Source of the DNA: Hydrogenothermaceae bacterium
Lineage (GTDB): Bacteria; Aquificota; Aquificia; Aquificales; Hydrogenothermaceae
Direction: 5' to 3'
Assembly: GCA_026418455.1 (NCBI GenBank)
Contig: JAOABH010000003.1
Coordinates: 248,001-312,000, forward strand
DNA: 64,000 nt
Shown: piece after piece, positions 37,028 through 45,241 of the stretch
Position numbering within the stretch: the stretch's first letter is position 1
Layout: each line of letters opens with the position of its first letter
Notes under the pieces: generated by a model
Database searches by the model: none
Told to the model about the DNA's origin: nothing
The model's input: only the letters and a program-made list of their open reading frames with translations
Made by a program: the position numbers and the translations under genes

Positions 37028-37553
37028 AAGCACTACCATACTTGTGGTTAGGAGAGATGGAAGAACTGTTATAGGGGGAGATGGTCAGGTAACACTTGGT
37101 TCTTCTGTTGTTAAACATACGGCTAAAAAGATAAGAAAATTAAATGATGGTAGGATTGTTGTAGGATTTGCCGGAAGTGCCGCAGATGGACTTTCTCTTT
37201 TAGAAAGGTTAGAGGAGAAGTTGAGTAAGCATAGAGGTAATCTTCTTAGGTCTGCTGTAGAGCTTGCGAAAGATTGGAGAATGGATAAATATTTAAGAAG
37301 ATTAGAGGCTATACTTGTTGCAGCAGATAAAGAATCTATGTTTTTAATATCAGGAAATGGGGATGTTATAGAGCCAGATGAACCGGTATTAGCTATTGGT
37401 TCCGGAGGAGATTACGCAAGATCAGCAGCTTTGGCTTTATACAGAAACACAGATTTAGATGCAAGGAAGATAGTTGAAGAATCTCTAAAAATAGCCGGAG
37501 AGATATGTATTTACACGAACCATCATTTCACGATAGAAGAGGTGACTGATTAA
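37017..37553 (+). CDS. hslV: ATP-dependent protease peptidase subunit HslV
   Basis: A 178-residue HslV (ClpQ), a proteasome-related threonine peptidase. The N-terminus is [28 protein letters not shown], so a five-residue propeptide (MKSRS) would be removed to expose the catalytic Thr. [36 protein letters not shown]-type and [14 protein letters not shown] segments follow. No hslU is adjacent; the next gene is priA. The start lies inside the NlpC/P60 gene. Confidence 0.95.
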   Translation: MKSRSTTILVVRRDGRTVIGGDGQVTLGSSVVKHTAKKIRKLNDGRIVVGFAGSAADGLSLLERLEEKLSKHRGNLLRSAVELAKDWRMDKYLRRLEAILVAADKESMFLISGNGDVIEPDEPVLAIGSGGDYARSAALALYRNTDLDARKIVEESLKIAGEICIYTNHHFTIEEVTD

Positions 37554-37556
37554 ATA

Positions 37557-39539
37557 TTGTATCTTCAAGTTGCTCTACCTGTAAGCCTTTACCAGACTTT
37601 TACATACAAAATAAACTCTGATGCCGATCCTTCTTCTCTGATAGGAAGAAGGGTTTTGGTTCCTTTTAAAAATGTTAAATATTACGGTATAGTTGTTGAT
37701 GTTTCTCTGTCTAAACCTGATAACTTAGATGATGATTTAATAAAGACTGTTATAGATATAGATGATTTTCAGGTTTTTAGTGATGAAGATATAAAGATAA
37801 TTAAAGATATATCGGAGTACTACATATCACCTATAGGGTTAACAGCTTACTACTTTCTACCAAACAAACTTAAAGGTAAATCCATAGAAGATGATTTTGT
37901 AGGAAAAGTTTTCACTCTAAATTTGGAGAGTTTAACAACTGCTAAACTTACAGACACACAAAAAAGATTAATTGAACTTTTTAGTCAAAAATCAGAACTA
38001 TCTTACAGGGAGATTTTAGAGTCTTCTATCTCTAAACAGACTGTTTTATCCCTGATAAAAAAAGGTATTTTGTTGCCAATTAATACAGAGATAGAAGTAG
38101 TTAAAAGTCCAAAACAGAAAATAGAGACCTTTTCACCAGAGGTAGGAAAAATTCTGGATAGTGATATATACACTTTATCTAATTTATCATTTGAGTTAAG
38201 AGTCAGATACTATCTAAAACTTTTTTACGGATATATGAAAAATTTAAAAAGTGTATTGATAGTTTTTCCTTCGATAGAGGTCGGAGTTAAATTTTATAAC
38301 TATATATCAAAATATTTCAAAGATGTTTATCTTTACAATGATGGAATTTCTAAAAATAGACAGTTTGAGATTTGGAAAAACGTTAGAGAAAAACCTTCTA
38401 TAGTTATAGGTACTTTATCCTCTTTGCTGCTACCGATGAAAAACCTATCTCTTCTTATTATTGAGTATGAAAGTTCTGAAAGTTATAGGTCTTTACTAAC
38501 ACCAAAGTTTGATATAAAGAGAGCAGCTTATCTAATATGGAAACATAAAAATATCCCGGTAATTTTTTCTGACACACTCTATTCCTTAGAGAGTTTTATG
38601 TTGGTAGATTCCAAGAAAGCTAAAATACTTAAAAAAGTAGATTTTCCAAAACCTTCAATAGAGATTTATCCTTTCAAAGGTTTAAACAGAGCAATTCAAA
38701 ATATAGTAAGAATAGTAAAAAATTATGACAGTAGTCTGATAGTTGTAAATAAATCTTATTTAGCTTCTTTTGTTCACTGTGAGAGATGTGGTTTTGAATG
38801 GCTATGTGATAGATGTGAAGTCCCTCTTAAGGTTGTTGTAAAAAAAGGAAGAAAGGTATTAAAATGTCCTGAATGTAGTAAAACAGTTCCTTACTCAAAG
38901 ATATGTCCTAACTGTGATAACATCTTAAAAGAAGAGGGTTTTGGAAGTTATAGGATTTTGGAGGAGTTAAGAAAGAAATTGTCAGTTGATGTATCACTAT
39001 TGGAAGATGATACAGACAGTCCTGTAAAAGTTACATCTACTTTGGAATCAAAGTTTATACTAAAAAAATATGATGTGGTTATTAATCTTTATCCGGATTT
39101 TTTCAAAACAGTTGAAAATTATAGAGCAAATGAGAAATTTTACAGATCCGTTTTGATGCCTCTTTTTTATATAAAAGATAGATATATACTTTTTTCTAAT
39201 GTAGATACTAAAGAAACAGTGTTCCAAGTTTTACAAGGTAATCAGAAAATAGAAGATATATATATATCTGAATTGGAGTTTAGAAAAAGATACGGTTATC
39301 CTCCAGCTGTGAAACTTACAAAAGTAGAAATCTTTTTTAGAAAGAAGGATTACTCTCAGGATTTAAAGCAGTTTTTAGTTCAAAATTTTTCTGATAAAGA
39401 AATTATTTATCAATTCTCTTCTAACAGATATTTTAAAATTATACTTAACACCCAAAAAAGAGAGATATTAAAAAAACTTTACGAAACATTTAGCTCTAAG
39501 GCAAAAGTGTCAATAGAAGTAAACACTAAAGATGCTTAA
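37557..39539 (+). CDS. priA: PriA-like primosomal protein lacking helicase motifs
   Basis: A 660-residue protein of PriA (primosomal protein N') architecture. The N-terminal DNA-binding domain is clear (LQVALPVSLYQTFTYKI, GRRVLVPFKNVKYYGIVV), as are the zinc-binding cysteines from C408 (CERCGFEWLCDRC, CPECS, CPNCD) and the C-terminal RYGYPPAVKL. The ATPase sites are gone: no GxTGSGKT Walker A is found at residues about 205-235, DEEH is replaced by E303-Y-E-S, and the GTQMIAKGHDFP and QVAGRAGR-type motifs are missing. It probably acts in replication restart as a loader, not a helicase. Start is a TTG (37557) after GAGGTG with long spacing. Confidence 0.85.
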   Translation: MYLQVALPVSLYQTFTYKINSDADPSSLIGRRVLVPFKNVKYYGIVVDVSLSKPDNLDDDLIKTVIDIDDFQVFSDEDIKIIKDISEYYISPIGLTAYYFLPNKLKGKSIEDDFVGKVFTLNLESLTTAKLTDTQKRLIELFSQKSELSYREILESSISKQTVLSLIKKGILLPINTEIEVVKSPKQKIETFSPEVGKILDSDIYTLSNLSFELRVRYYLKLFYGYMKNLKSVLIVFPSIEVGVKFYNYISKYFKDVYLYNDGISKNRQFEIWKNVREKPSIVIGTLSSLLLPMKNLSLLIIEYESSESYRSLLTPKFDIKRAAYLIWKHKNIPVIFSDTLYSLESFMLVDSKKAKILKKVDFPKPSIEIYPFKGLNRAIQNIVRIVKNYDSSLIVVNKSYLASFVHCERCGFEWLCDRCEVPLKVVVKKGRKVLKCPECSKTVPYSKICPNCDNILKEEGFGSYRILEELRKKLSVDVSLLEDDTDSPVKVTSTLESKFILKKYDVVINLYPDFFKTVENYRANEKFYRSVLMPLFYIKDRYILFSNVDTKETVFQVLQGNQKIEDIYISELEFRKRYGYPPAVKLTKVEIFFRKKDYSQDLKQFLVQNFSDKEIIYQFSSNRYFKIILNTQKREILKKLYETFSSKAKVSIEVNTKDA

Positions 39540-40524
39540 CTACTAAATTTTTAAGTGTATCTATAAAGAGAGGATGAGTTTTCAAAGTAGGAATCCTTAT
39601 ATAACTCTCTACACCTAAATCTTTAGCCATATTACCGTAAAGATAATCAAGTTCATACAATGTCTCTGAATGTTCTGAAACAAAGGATATTGGTATTACA
39701 GCCAACTTTTTTATACCTTCTCTTACGAGTTTCTGTATAGTTTCATCTGTAAAAGGCTCTAACCATTTAACTGGTCCAACTTTACTCTGGTACGAAAGTG
39801 TATAATTTACACCAGGAAAATGTTCCATAATTAGTCTAACACTTTCTTCTGTCTGCTTTTTATAAGGGTCTCCACTTTCAATTATCTTCTGTGGTAGACT
39901 GTGGGCTGAAAATAGGAAAAAGTAGTCACTGTAATCAGGTAAATTCTCTTTTATATTGTTAACCATAGCTCTTATATAGTTTTCATCGTTGAAGTAGCAG
40001 TTTATCTTTAAGATAGGTATGTTTGAAGGATAATAGAAAGGCTTATCAGGACCATTTAAGGTAGATAAAACTGTGTATCTTCCAGGTTTTATATATCTTC
40101 TTACCTTCCTATCAAACTCATTAAAAGAGGATCCTGTAGTTGTCCTACTATATTGAGGATAGAGAGGCAGAACTATAATTTTTTCTAAATCTTCTTTAAA
40201 GAGATCCTCTAATGCTTCTTCTGTGAAAGGATGCCAGTATCTCATAGCTACGACAACTTTAACTTTATCACCTAAGGCTTTTTGTAGAGCATCAGCTTGG
40301 GCTAAAGTTTGCTCTTTCTGTGGAGATTTGCCACCCATAATCTCATAGTATTTTCTTGTTTTTTTAGACCTTATCTTTGAGATAAGATATGCAATAGGTT
40401 TTTGTATCGGTCTTGGTATCTGTATAATGTCGTGGTCTGAAAAAAGATTGTATAAAAAAGGTTGTATAGCATCTAAACTGTCAGGACCACCCATATTTAC
40501 CAGAACAACACCTATCTTTTTCAA
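39526..40524 (-). CDS. hemH: Ferrochelatase
   Basis: A 332-residue ferrochelatase inserting iron into a porphyrin in haem synthesis. VGVVLVNMGGPDSLDAI-type start (GVVLVNMGGPDSL), the YEIMGGKSPQKEQT block, LPLYPQYSRTTTGSSF and the metal-binding His of FSAHSLPQK are present, with SFVSEHSETLYELD near the end. It converges with priA, overlapping by 14 bases; no terminator is seen there. Confidence 0.94.
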   Translation of the reverse strand: MKKIGVVLVNMGGPDSLDAIQPFLYNLFSDHDIIQIPRPIQKPIAYLISKIRSKKTRKYYEIMGGKSPQKEQTLAQADALQKALGDKVKVVVAMRYWHPFTEEALEDLFKEDLEKIIVLPLYPQYSRTTTGSSFNEFDRKVRRYIKPGRYTVLSTLNGPDKPFYYPSNIPILKINCYFNDENYIRAMVNNIKENLPDYSDYFFLFSAHSLPQKIIESGDPYKKQTEESVRLIMEHFPGVNYTLSYQSKVGPVKWLEPFTDETIQKLVREGIKKLAVIPISFVSEHSETLYELDYLYGNMAKDLGVESYIRIPTLKTHPLFIDTLKNLVVKHL

Positions 40525-40663
40525 ATTTACACCTCTATCTATTGTATAAAAGATAAATATACCAAAAATTGCAAATTATTTATAGGTTTTTAAACATGTT
40601 TTTAATAAAATGTTTTTTAAATTTATAGTAAAATTTTAACAGCTATCTGAAAGGGGGTTTAAA

Positions 40664-41152
40664 ATGGAAAGACTATACTCTCCTTGGAGAAGCCAGTATA
40701 TAGATGGACTTGAAAAGTCTGAAGGATGCTTTTTATGTAAAGCTTTTGAAGAGAGAGATGATGAAAAAAATCTTGTTTTATACAGAGGAAAAAATGTTTT
40801 CGTTATATTAAATCTCTATCCATACAATGCTGGACATCTTATGGTATGTCCTAACCAACATATAGGAGATTTTACACAACTTGACGGTGAAACTCTGTGT
40901 GAGATATCACTTATTACCCAGAAAATGGTGAAACTTTTAAAGATAGTTTTAAAACCAGATGGATTTAATATAGGCTACAATCTTGGAAGGTCAGCTGGAG
41001 CGGGACTTGAAACCCATATCCACAATCATATAGTTCCAAGATGGAATGGGGATACTAACTTTATGCCGGTTTTGGGAGAGACAAGGGTGATATCTTACGA
41101 TCTTAAAGAGACATATCTAAAATTAAAGGAAGGGCTTAAATATGTTGAGTAA
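40664..41152 (+). CDS. HIT-family nucleotide hydrolase/phosphorylase
   Basis: A 162-residue histidine-triad protein. CFLCKAFEE near the N-terminus, the NLYPYNAGHLMVCPNQHIGDF block and the HIT motif HIHNHIVPRW are clear. This form resembles the bacterial/archaeal diadenosine tetraphosphate phosphorylase-like HIT proteins with two Cys near the start. The exact nucleotide substrate is not known. It overlaps the LapA-like gene by 11 bases. Ribosome site AAAGGGGG. Confidence 0.88.
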   Translation: MERLYSPWRSQYIDGLEKSEGCFLCKAFEERDDEKNLVLYRGKNVFVILNLYPYNAGHLMVCPNQHIGDFTQLDGETLCEISLITQKMVKLLKIVLKPDGFNIGYNLGRSAGAGLETHIHNHIVPRWNGDTNFMPVLGETRVISYDLKETYLKLKEGLKYVE

Positions 41153-41471
41153 AATTAGACTTATAGTTTGGCTTATTATACTTCTTGTAGTTGCCTATTT
41201 TGTAGCTATGAATAACACAACGGTGACTGTAAATTTATTTCCCGGATACCAAACAGTTCCTATGCCACTGTCCATAGTTATTATTTTCAGTGTTATTGTT
41301 GGTGCTATTTTAGCTATTATTTTAACTATCGGTGATTGGATAAAGTTTAAGGTAGAGAATAGTAAACTTTCAAAACAGCTTAAAGATTGTCAGCAACAGT
41401 TAAATAACTTACAACAGATAAGCAGCCAGCCTAAAAAAAGTGAGGAAGAAAACCGGGGAAGTAATATATAA
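41142..41471 (+). CDS. LapA-domain membrane protein
   Basis: A 109-residue inner-membrane protein with two TM helices (about 6-24 and 42-64) and a cytoplasmic coiled-coil tail. MLSKIRLIVWLIILLVVAYF and VAMNNTTVTVNLFPGYQTVPMPLSIVII fit the LapA/YciS (DUF1049) family, which in E. coli takes part in lipopolysaccharide regulation; that role is not shown here. It overlaps the HIT gene and is followed after 36 bases by the aldolase. Confidence 0.82.
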   Translation: MLSKIRLIVWLIILLVVAYFVAMNNTTVTVNLFPGYQTVPMPLSIVIIFSVIVGAILAIILTIGDWIKFKVENSKLSKQLKDCQQQLNNLQQISSQPKKSEEENRGSNI

Positions 41472-41507
41472 TAATAGTTTTAATAAATTTTTGGAGGGTA
41501 AAGAGTA

Positions 41508-42308
41508 ATGTCTATTGGAAAGAGAGTTAGATTGGAGAGACTTATAAACAGAGATACTGGGAAAACTGTTTTAGTTCCAATGGATCACGGTGTTTCTTCT
41601 GGACCTATGGAAGGTATAGTTAATCTGAAAGAAACTATACAAAAGATAGCAGAGGGTGGAGCAAATGCAATTATTTTACATAAAGGTATGGTAGAAGCCG
41701 GACATAGAGGTAAAGGTAAAGATTTGGGTCTTATAGTCCATATGTCTGCATCTACAGATTTATCTCTAAGAAAGAATGATAAAGTTTTGGTTTGCACCGT
41801 TGAAGAAGCGTTAAAACTTGGTGCAGATGGAGTTTCCATACACGTTAATATAGGTGCCGAAGATGAAAAACAGATGCTTAAAGATTTTGGAGATGTGTCT
41901 AAAAAATGTTTAGAGTGGCAGATGCCACTTCTTGCAATGATGTATTACAGAGGTCCAGAAGTTAAAAATCCTTATGACCCAAAAGCTATAGCCCATATAG
42001 CAAGAGTTGCTGCTGAGCTTGGAGCAGATATAGTTAAAGTTCCTTACACAGGAGACCCAGAAAGTTTTGCCAAGGTTGTTGAGGGTTGTCCTGTTCCTGT
42101 TGTTATAGCAGGTGGTCCAAAGGTGGATTCAGATGAAGCTCTATTAAAAATGGTTTATGATGCTACGGTTGTTGCTGGCTGTGCCGGACTTTCAATTGGA
42201 AGAAATATATTCCAACACAGAGATGTATCTCTCATAACTTCTGTTCTCTCAAAGATAGTCCATGAGAAAATAAAGGTTGAAGAAGCAGTAAAACTTCTGA
42301 AGGGATAG
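41508..42308 (+). CDS. Class I aldolase of the DhnA/archaeal FBPA-ADTH synthase family
   Basis: A 266-residue TIM-barrel aldolase using a Schiff-base lysine. Active residues match the family: D26 ([11 protein letters not shown]), Y146 (MMYYRGP) and K177 ([10 protein letters not shown]), all in the known positions. It may be fructose-bisphosphate aldolase for gluconeogenesis, or 2-amino-3,7-dideoxy-hept-6-ulosonate synthase, the first enzyme of the alternative aromatic pathway. Phosphate-loop residues GGPKVD and GLSIGRNIF are present. I cannot separate the two by eye. It is adjacent to a UDP-sugar decarboxylase. Ribosome site GGAGGG. Confidence 0.82.
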   Translation: MSIGKRVRLERLINRDTGKTVLVPMDHGVSSGPMEGIVNLKETIQKIAEGGANAIILHKGMVEAGHRGKGKDLGLIVHMSASTDLSLRKNDKVLVCTVEEALKLGADGVSIHVNIGAEDEKQMLKDFGDVSKKCLEWQMPLLAMMYYRGPEVKNPYDPKAIAHIARVAAELGADIVKVPYTGDPESFAKVVEGCPVPVVIAGGPKVDSDEALLKMVYDATVVAGCAGLSIGRNIFQHRDVSLITSVLSKIVHEKIKVEEAVKLLKG

Positions 42309-42309
42309 A

Positions 42310-43248
42310 TTGAAGGTTCTTATAACAGGTGTAGCTGGATTTATAGGTAGTCATTTAGCGGACAGATTTATAGAGGAAGGTTTTTATGTTATCGGTTTAG
42401 ATAACTTTCTAACAGGGAGTCCAGATAATATAGCTCATCTCTTTGGAAATAAAAACTTCAGATTTATACATTATAATGTTGTTAATTTTATTTATATAGC
42501 GGATGATGTAGATATAGTTTTACATTTTGCCTGTCCTGCCAGTCCCGTAGATTATATAAAGTATCCAATTCAAACAATGAAGGTAAACTCTCTTGGGACT
42601 CTTAATACTCTTGGTCTTGCAAAGGTAAAAAAAGCAAGGTATGTTTTTGCTTCAACTTCTGAGGTTTACGGAGACCCTCAGATTCACCCTCAGAAGGAAG
42701 ATTACTGGGGAAATGTAAATCCCATAGGTATAAGGTCTGTTTATGATGAAGCCAAAAGATTTTCAGAATCTATGACGATGGCTTACCATAGAGAACACGA
42801 TATAGATACGAGGATACTACGTATCTTTAACACTTACGGAGAGAGAATGCGTCTAAATGATGGTAGAGTTATTCCTAACTTTGTTTATCAAGCTTTGAAA
42901 GGAGAAGATATAACTGTTTATGGTGATGGAAATCAAACAAGAAGTTTTTGCTATATATCTGATTTAGTGGAAGGTATATTTAGAGCCTCTGTTATGGAAG
43001 GGTTAGATGGAGAGGTTATAAATCTTGGTAATCCAGAGGAAATTAAGATTTTAGATCTTGCTAAAAAGATTGTAGATAAAACTGGTAGTAAGGCTAATAT
43101 AAAGTTCTGTGAAAAACCGGAAGATGATCCTGTAAGAAGATGCCCTGATATATCAAAGGCAAAAGAGCTTTTAAATTGGGAACCTAAAATTTCACTTGAC
43201 AAAGGGTTAGAAAATACTATACATTATTTCAAGCAAAAGATATTTTAA
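42310..43248 (+). CDS. UDP-glucuronate decarboxylase-like SDR epimerase/dehydratase
   Basis: A 312-residue extended SDR enzyme. [13 protein letters not shown] is the NAD-binding motif and the YDEAK motif carries the catalytic Tyr and Lys. The block [23 protein letters not shown] followed by [11 protein letters not shown] is the signature of UDP-glucuronate decarboxylase (UXS), making UDP-xylose for surface polysaccharide. The start is a TTG directly after the aldolase stop. It is preceded by AAGGGA only, so translation is likely coupled. Confidence 0.85.
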   Translation: MKVLITGVAGFIGSHLADRFIEEGFYVIGLDNFLTGSPDNIAHLFGNKNFRFIHYNVVNFIYIADDVDIVLHFACPASPVDYIKYPIQTMKVNSLGTLNTLGLAKVKKARYVFASTSEVYGDPQIHPQKEDYWGNVNPIGIRSVYDEAKRFSESMTMAYHREHDIDTRILRIFNTYGERMRLNDGRVIPNFVYQALKGEDITVYGDGNQTRSFCYISDLVEGIFRASVMEGLDGEVINLGNPEEIKILDLAKKIVDKTGSKANIKFCEKPEDDPVRRCPDISKAKELLNWEPKISLDKGLENTIHYFKQKIF

Positions 43249-43266
43249 TTTATGGAGGTGTGTGAT

Positions 43267-43365
43267 ATGGAAGCTTGGCTCCCGTTTATTATCATGACTG
43301 CTTTTACTATTTTAACAGGTGTTGTTGCATTCTTAGGTGGAGCACTAAAGAAAGGAGAAGAGTAA
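43267..43365 (+). CDS. 32-residue single-TM membrane protein
   Basis: A very small ORF, ATG 43267 to TAA 43365, with GGAGGTG at 43254-43260 and good spacing. The product has one TM helix (LPFIIMTAFTILTGVVAFLGG) and a charged C-terminus ALKKGEE. It sits in the 120-base gap between the UDP-sugar enzyme and the PerM-like gene. Its composition, strong ribosome site and position support a real gene; function is unknown. Confidence 0.6.
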   Translation: MEAWLPFIIMTAFTILTGVVAFLGGALKKGEE

Positions 43366-43371
43366 TAGATA

Positions 43372-44433
43372 TTGTTTAGTGATTATCAGAAGTTAGGAAA
43401 TGTCTTTTTCGTCATTTCCTTTCTTTTCTTTTTATTTTTAAGTTATAAAATATTTGAGCCGTTTTTAACTTTGATATCATCTTCTATTATTTTAGTCCTT
43501 ATATTTTACCCTCTCCATAGATCTTTCCTTAGAAAGATAAAAAAAACAGTTTTAACTTCTTTACTTAGCACTTTGATAATTATGGCAGTTATAATCATAC
43601 CTATAGGTATTATAGTGTCTTTCTTAACGAAAGAAGTTATAGAGTTCTATCCGGTTATTTCTGGATATATTTCAGACCCATCTAAGATTGTTGAAAAGAT
43701 ACGTGAGTATCCTTTACTGTATAACATTTATTTAAAATTTTATAATAAATTCTATACTAATTTAGATAGTCAAGCTTATGAATCTATCATTAATTATTTA
43801 AAAGGATTCTCCGGCTTTATTTTTGATAAAGCAAAAATATTTGCAACAAATACTTTGATTTTTATTGTTGCGATTTTTATTATGGCTATCACTATATTTT
43901 TCTTATTTAAAGATGGAGAGAGACTTTACAGATATATATACTCAATAATACCTCTTGATGATAGAGAAAAAGATTTTCTGTTTTCGACTTCTTACCTTGC
44001 CATTCAAGGAGTAATACTTGGTTCTGTATTTGTAGCTTTAGCTCAGTCATTTTTAGCTTTCATTGGATTTGTTGTTGCAGGAGTTGAGTATGCTCTTTTA
44101 CTTGGGTTTATAACTTTTCTTGCTGCTTTTATACCTTTTGGTGGAGCTTCTTTAGTTTGGGTTCCTGTTGCAATATACATACTAACTTCTAAAAGTTTGA
44201 TAGCAGGTATTATATTTTTTCTCTATGGCACATTTGTTATAAGTCTTGTTGACAACATAATAAGACCTATAGTGGTTGGAAGCAAGGTTGATATACATCC
44301 TATGATTCTTTTCTTTGCAATTATAGGTGGTATTAACTTCTTTGGATTTTTGGGTATTTTCTTTGCTCCTGTAATAATAGCTCTTTTAAATACATTTATC
44401 CAGCTTTATAAAGATAGGTATAATATCTCTTAG
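43372..44433 (+). CDS. AI-2E/PerM-family transporter
   Basis: A 353-residue membrane protein of the AI-2E transporter (PerM/YdiK) family, with about eight TM segments. Signatures are the ITIFFLFKDGERLYRYIYSIIPL region, the LGFITFLAAFIPFGGASLVWVP segment and DNIIRPIVVGSKVDIHPMILFFAIIGG. Substrate is unknown. Start is TTG at 43372, six bases after the stop of the 32-codon ORF, behind GGAGAAGAG. Converges with the SdhB-like gene, overlapping by 4 bases. Confidence 0.87.
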   Translation: MFSDYQKLGNVFFVISFLFFLFLSYKIFEPFLTLISSSIILVLIFYPLHRSFLRKIKKTVLTSLLSTLIIMAVIIIPIGIIVSFLTKEVIEFYPVISGYISDPSKIVEKIREYPLLYNIYLKFYNKFYTNLDSQAYESIINYLKGFSGFIFDKAKIFATNTLIFIVAIFIMAITIFFLFKDGERLYRYIYSIIPLDDREKDFLFSTSYLAIQGVILGSVFVALAQSFLAFIGFVVAGVEYALLLGFITFLAAFIPFGGASLVWVPVAIYILTSKSLIAGIIFFLYGTFVISLVDNIIRPIVVGSKVDIHPMILFFAIIGGINFFGFLGIFFAPVIIALLNTFIQLYKDRYNIS

Positions 44434-45140
44434 AAGCCAAATCCGAAAAAGTTATTAATATATTGATCCTGTTGTATTATTCCTTTCTGTTTTCCATAGA
44501 ACTCAAGCTGTAAAATGTCTGCTTCTACTTGAATCTGTTTAGGACAGGATAGTGTACAGTATTTACAGTGGATACAAGAGGTTATATTATTTAACTTTGC
44601 TATCTCTATTCTCTCATCACCTAAGGCATCATTTTTATCTTTCCAAAATCTGAAAATCTTCACAAAATTTATTGGACCACCAAAATTTTTATCATTTTGA
44701 AATACAGGACAAACACTATAACATATACCACAGAGAATACAGTCAGTTTCTTTATCGTATGTTTCTAACTCTTCTGGATAAACCTTTTCTAATGGTTCTT
44801 TTGGTATAAACCAACTTTTTGCCAGCTTTAATTTATCTAAAAAATTACCGTGATCTACAACTAAATCCTTTATAACAGGTAAATTTCCTATAGGTTCTAT
44901 TAATATCTCATCATTGTTAGCTATATCCAAAGCTTTTGTTTTACAGGCTAAAACTGTGTTTCCATTTACTTTTACAGCACAGGTTCCACATATAGAAGCT
45001 CTACATTGAGCCCTGTAAGATAGGGTAGGGTCAATATAGAATTTTACAACTTCTAAAACTTCAAGAATTGTTGTCCTCTTCTCAATATTATCTACATTAT
45101 AAGATTGAATATCTTCTCCTCTCTTAATCTTAACTATCAA
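44430..45140 (-). CDS. SdhB/FrdB-like iron-sulfur subunit with an extra Cys in the third cluster
   Basis: A 236-residue iron-sulfur subunit of the succinate dehydrogenase/fumarate reductase family. Counting from the longest frame (TTG 45149), the [2Fe-2S] ligands are C49, C54, C57 and C69; the [4Fe-4S] ligands are C137, C140, C143 and C147; and the third site is C192-x2-C195-x2-C198-x3-C202. Normal SdhB/FrdB have a non-Cys at the C195 position and hold a [3Fe-4S] cluster there, so this one is expected to hold [4Fe-4S]. No flavoprotein or membrane-anchor gene is adjacent. I prefer a TTG at 45140, 9 bases after AGGAG, over the one at 45149 that touches it. Confidence 0.85.
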   Translation of the reverse strand: MIVKIKRGEDIQSYNVDNIEKRTTILEVLEVVKFYIDPTLSYRAQCRASICGTCAVKVNGNTVLACKTKALDIANNDEILIEPIGNLPVIKDLVVDHGNFLDKLKLAKSWFIPKEPLEKVYPEELETYDKETDCILCGICYSVCPVFQNDKNFGGPINFVKIFRFWKDKNDALGDERIEIAKLNNITSCIHCKYCTLSCPKQIQVEADILQLEFYGKQKGIIQQDQYINNFFGFGF

Positions 45141-45179
45141 CCTTATCAACTCCTACAATATTTTTTAAAATCTATTTTT

Positions 45180-45203
45180 ATACAATTTAGTTTTATATTG
45201 TAT
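45180..45203. repeat. Inverted repeat upstream of the SdhB-like gene
   Basis: ATACAAT (45180-45186) and ATTGTAT (45197-45203) form a perfect 7-bp inverted repeat with a 10-base spacer, in the promoter region of the SdhB-like gene. It could be an operator or a chance A/T-rich palindrome. Confidence 0.4.
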
Positions 45204-45215
45204 GATTTTCCATAT

Positions 45216-45236
45216 TAAGCCGCCGTAAGCGGCTTA
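45216..45236 (-). terminator. Hairpin after the RND operon 2
   Basis: TAAGCCGC/GCGGCTTA: an 8-bp stem (45216-45223 with 45229-45236) around CGTAA, GC-rich in AT-rich DNA, 6 bases after the stop of the pump gene on the minus strand. No long U tract follows, so it may be a weak terminator or mRNA-stabilising hairpin. Confidence 0.6.
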
Positions 45237-45241
45237 TCCAT

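Noticed and set aside
40590-40625. AACATGTT palindrome and near repeat upstream of the HIT gene
   Set aside because: Short, in very AT-rich DNA, with no second copy seen; not distinguishable from chance.
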